From the NCBI GenBank assembly GCA_937916025.1, contig CALGGX010000545.1, positions 1-9,338 of the forward strand: a DNA stretch of 9,338 bases. Reading direction: 5' to 3'. The stretch is from an uncultured Selenomonadales bacterium (lineage in GTDB: Bacteria > Bacillota_C > Negativicutes > Selenomonadales > Selenomonadaceae). Position 1 is the first letter of the stretch. Each line of letters begins with the position of its first letter. The position numbers and the translations under genes are program-made. Below the pieces are notes generated by a model that ran no database searches, was not told the origin of the DNA, and saw nothing but the letters and a program-made list of their open reading frames with translations. Shown here in pieces: positions 6,251 through 9,338 of the stretch.

Positions 6251-7081
6251 ATGTTGAAGAAAACCAGAGCACAAATCATGGACGACTTCCGCGCGCAAGT
6301 TGCGGCAGGCAAAATCCTCGTCGGCGTCGGCGCGGGCACCGGCATTACCGCCAAGTGCAGCGAGAAGGCGGGCGTCGACATGCTCATCATCTACAACTCC
6401 GGACGCTTCCGCATGGCGGGACGCGGCTCGCTGTCGGGCTTGCTCGCATACGGCGATGCAAACAAGATAGTCGTCGAAATGGGAGCCGAGGTTTTGCCGA
6501 TCGTTAAAAAGACGCCGGTGTTGGCAGGCGTGTGCGGCACCGATCCCTTCCGCGTCATGGAGATTTTCTTGAAACAATTGAAAGATCAAGGCTTCAACGG
6601 CGTACAGAACTTCCCGACGGTCGGATTGATTGACGGCAAATTCCGCGCCAATCTCGAAGAAACCGGCATGGGCTACGGACTCGAAGTCGACATGATTCGC
6701 ACGGCGCATGAACTCGATCTGTTGACGTGTCCTTACGTGTTTGATCCGGAGCAGGCGGTTGCAATGACTCGCGCGGGCGCGGACGTGATTGTCGCGCATA
6801 TGGGCTTGACGACGAAGGGATCGATCGGCGCGGAGACCGCCGTTACTCTCGACGATTGTTGCGTCAAGATTAAAGAGATTATCAAAGCCGTCCGCGCGGA
6901 GCGTCCGGATATCATGGTGATTTGTCACGGCGGTCCGATTGCCGATCCCGAGGACGCCGCGTACGTAATCAAAAACGTGCCGGAAATCGACGGATTCTTC
7001 GGCGCATCGTCGATTGAGCGTCTTGCTTCCGAGCGCGGCATGACTGCTCAAGCCGCCGCATTCAAAGCCATCGCAAAGTAA
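6251..7081 (+). CDS. Stand-alone TIM-barrel protein, phosphoenolpyruvate hydrolase-like family
   Basis: This 276-residue soluble protein is a single TIM barrel of the family annotated as phosphoenolpyruvate hydrolase-like, also described as a TIM-barrel signal-transduction family. The name does not rest on solid biochemistry that I know of. Visible family motifs are [11 protein letters not shown] (25-35), [12 protein letters not shown] (49-60), [13 protein letters not shown] (120-132), [14 protein letters not shown] (182-195), ICHGGPI (224-230) and FGASSIERL (250-258). Glycine-rich ends near 228 and 251 could form a phosphate-binding site (inference). ATG 6251 has GGAGG (6237-6241) nine bases before it, 17 bases after the Tm-1-like stop, so the two are co-transcribed. 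It equals the C-terminal half of plant Tm-1 and is a paralogue of the sensor part of the upstream regulator. Confidence 0.9.
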   Translation: MLKKTRAQIMDDFRAQVAAGKILVGVGAGTGITAKCSEKAGVDMLIIYNSGRFRMAGRGSLSGLLAYGDANKIVVEMGAEVLPIVKKTPVLAGVCGTDPFRVMEIFLKQLKDQGFNGVQNFPTVGLIDGKFRANLEETGMGYGLEVDMIRTAHELDLLTCPYVFDPEQAVAMTRAGADVIVAHMGLTTKGSIGAETAVTLDDCCVKIKEIIKAVRAERPDIMVICHGGPIADPEDAAYVIKNVPEIDGFFGASSIERLASERGMTAQAAAFKAIAK

Positions 7082-7100
7082 TTTGATCGCCTCGCTCAAC

Positions 7101-7817
7101 TCACTTTCGATAATCAAAAAGCCGCCGACATTTCTGCCGACGGCTTGTTTTTTTCAAAAATATCATTTTGTTGAATTTGTCGGAGGGAGGGGATATGTGT
7201 TCGAGATAAAAAATTTTCAATTCCGGATAATTCTGCAATGAGTCGGCGTTGACGTAGAGCAGAATATTTTGCCGATACCAAACTGCAACGAGATCGTTAT
7301 TCCAAATCTTGGGACGAATGCAATCAATGCAAACAAATCCGTGTCGAGAAAATTTCTCCGCCCAATACGACTGCATCTGTTCGTTGATATGATTTACGCC
7401 GCCCTGAAAAGATATCGCCGCCGAAAACAATATCACATCGCTGAGTTTTGTAAGGTCTTCGACGAAAGTGTCGGCGCGTGCCGGTGTCAGATGTTCTGCC
7501 ACTTCGAGAGTCATTGCGAGATCGAATTTTTGACCATGATTTATAATTCTTTGTTCTAAATCCATTGCTTGAAAATTTGACTCGTTGATGTAAAGCATTT
7601 TTCGATCAACATAATCACCGTCAACGCCCAAGACCTGTGCGCCGAACTTTTGCCAAACCGCAAGCCACGGAGCTACTCCGCATCCGACATCGATGACGAC
7701 ACGCGGCTGAATATATTGCAAAACAATCGGCACGATCACTTCGGCAGCTCGGTATGAACCATCCTTTTGAGCGCGATAAAACGCCTCGTTGTAAAACGGA
7801 GTTTCAACATTTGCCAT
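7101..7817 (-). CDS. Class I SAM-dependent methyltransferase, substrate unknown
   Basis: This 238-residue protein has a Rossmann-like methyltransferase fold. Motif I is VIDVGCGVAPW (41-51), the SAM-binding loop; an acidic residue follows strand 2 (GVDGDYV, 64-70); and DLAMTLEVAEHLTP (99-112) matches motif IV/post-IV of Methyltransf_11/23-type enzymes. No recognition domain identifies the substrate. Codon 1 is placed at ATG 7817, preceded by GAAGGCG; an upstream in-frame GTG at 7868 falls in the terminator hairpin of the atp operon and is rejected. The gene is visibly richer in A and T than its neighbours and sits alone between two convergent operons, suggesting a later insertion. The basic C-terminus (SRRQKCRRLFDYRK) is encoded by the terminator hairpin of the opposite operon. 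No clear promoter is seen. Confidence 0.82.
   Translation of the reverse strand: MANVETPFYNEAFYRAQKDGSYRAAEVIVPIVLQYIQPRVVIDVGCGVAPWLAVWQKFGAQVLGVDGDYVDRKMLYINESNFQAMDLEQRIINHGQKFDLAMTLEVAEHLTPARADTFVEDLTKLSDVILFSAAISFQGGVNHINEQMQSYWAEKFSRHGFVCIDCIRPKIWNNDLVAVWYRQNILLYVNADSLQNYPELKIFYLEHISPPSDKFNKMIFLKKTSRRQKCRRLFDYRK
7119..7154 (+). terminator. Terminator of the Tm-1 operon, inside the convergent gene's 3' end
   Basis: AAGCCG (7119-7124) pairs with CGGCTT (7141-7146), with inner CG/CG and CA/TG pairs around a TTTC loop and two mismatches. Seven T residues follow (7148-7154). On the other strand the stem is followed by five T residues, so it may act both ways, but there it lies within the last codons of the methyltransferase gene. 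Confidence 0.8.
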
Positions 7818-7855
7818 AACTTTATCGCCTTCTTTCTTCAAAAAAAAGATAAAGA

Positions 7856-7893
7856 TTTCCGTCGGCACTCGTAAAGAAAATTGCCGACGGAAA
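7856..7893 (-). terminator. Hairpin terminator at the end of the atp operon
   Basis: TTTCCGTCGGCA (7856-7867) and TGCCGACGGAAA (7882-7893) form a perfect 12-base-pair stem with a 14-base loop. On the minus strand a T-rich stretch follows (eight T residues opposite 7840-7847, after a nine-base gap). On the plus strand seven T residues follow almost at once (7895-7901), so it is probably bidirectional. It lies just downstream of atpC. Confidence 0.82.
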
Positions 7894-7914
7894 ATTTTTT
7901 TGAAAACAATTTGT

Positions 7915-8349
7915 TCAGTTAATCGGATTTTTTGTTGCCGCGAGCCGAGCCATTGCTCTTGCCAACGCCAGTTGCGCCCGATCGATGTCGATGCTCGCCG
8001 AGTCTTTCGGAGCCGATTTGTATTCGTCGATGCGCTGTTTCGCGCGCTGATACGCCGCTTGCGCCCGAGCCACGTCGATGTCTTTCGGCTCTTCCGCCGC
8101 CGCCGCGAGAATCGTGATCTTTTCCGGCGTCACTTCCATAAAGCCGCCGCCGATTGCCATCAATTCTTCATCGCCCGCGCCGAGTCCGGATTTGATGCGC
8201 ATTACATGCGGCACCAATCCCGTCAATAACGGCGCGTGTCGCGGCAATATTCCGAGTTCGCCGCCCGTCGACCGAACGATCAGCATTCCGATCTCCCGAT
8301 CGCATACCTGTCGATCCGGCGAGACTACTTCGAGTCGAATGGTCGCCAT
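7915..8349 (-). CDS. atpC: F1Fo ATP synthase epsilon subunit
   Basis: This 144-residue subunit forms part of the central rotor stalk with gamma and modulates ATPase activity. The N-terminal beta-sandwich (about 1-85) carries the family signature LGILPRHAPL (32-41) and a typical IGGGFMEV segment (66-73). The C-terminal part (about 91-137) is the two-helix hairpin that acts as an inhibitory arm in bacteria. The full-length size is at the upper normal range. ATG 8349 is preceded by an AAGGGAG site. It starts 19 bases after the atpD stop and is the last gene of the operon, as usual, followed by a 12-base-pair hairpin. Confidence 0.96.
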   Translation of the reverse strand: MATIRLEVVSPDRQVCDREIGMLIVRSTGGELGILPRHAPLLTGLVPHVMRIKSGLGAGDEELMAIGGGFMEVTPEKITILAAAAEEPKDIDVARAQAAYQRAKQRIDEYKSAPKDSASIDIDRAQLALARAMARLAATKNPIN

Positions 8350-8368
8350 TTATATCGCTCCCTTCAAC

Positions 8369-9338
<970 letters not shown>

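Noticed and set aside
5915..7117. Long minus-strand open frame opposite the TIM-barrel gene (400 codons)
   Set aside because: It is antisense to two well-supported family proteins, has atypical composition and no ribosome site of note.
7269..7559. Plus-strand open frame of 96 codons opposite the methyltransferase
   Set aside because: The minus strand holds clear SAM-binding motifs; this frame has no recognisable domain and no good ribosome site.

Overview
This looks like a piece of chromosome from a Firmicutes-type bacterium, most plausibly one of the Negativicutes (Selenomonadales-like). That placement is an inference from strong AGGAGG-type ribosome binding sites, a TTG start behind AAGGTG, TGnTATAAT promoters and the general look of SerA, ComEA and the ATP synthase subunits. 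No rRNA or marker gene is present to fix it. No tRNA, insertion sequence, CRISPR array or prophage gene is visible. The window is densely coding; no stretch without a gene exceeds about 140 bases.

Positions 1-1358 (+) hold a tandem array of MNT/HEPN toxin-antitoxin modules of the MntA/HepT (type VII) kind: a partial mntA, hepT, mntA, hepT. The two units repeat with a 713-base period. Catalytic and junction segments are nearly identical, while the middles of both proteins have diverged. Positions 1406-3721 (+) hold housekeeping genes: an extended -10 promoter, serA (first step of serine synthesis) and comEA (DNA receptor for competence).

Positions 3723-7081 (+) are the most interesting part. 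A TIM-barrel protein of the 'phosphoenolpyruvate hydrolase-like' family fused to an AraC-type DNA-binding domain directly abuts comEA. After a strong terminator, a second promoter drives a two-gene operon: a Tm-1-like (UPF0261) protein and a stand-alone TIM-barrel protein of the same family as the regulator's N-terminus. These two proteins correspond to the two halves of the plant Tm-1 protein, which in tomato inhibits tobamovirus replication. A 13-of-14-base direct repeat lies at the operon promoter and is a candidate operator for the AraC-type fusion. The simplest model is that the fusion senses the ligand or product of the Tm-1/TIM-barrel pair and controls the pair's expression. The biochemical role of the pair in bacteria is not established.

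Positions 7101-9338 (-) converge on that operon: an A/T-richer class I methyltransferase gene of unknown substrate, then the 3' end of the F1Fo ATP synthase operon (atpD partial, atpC) closed by a hairpin terminator. The terminator of the Tm-1 operon lies inside the last codons of the methyltransferase gene.
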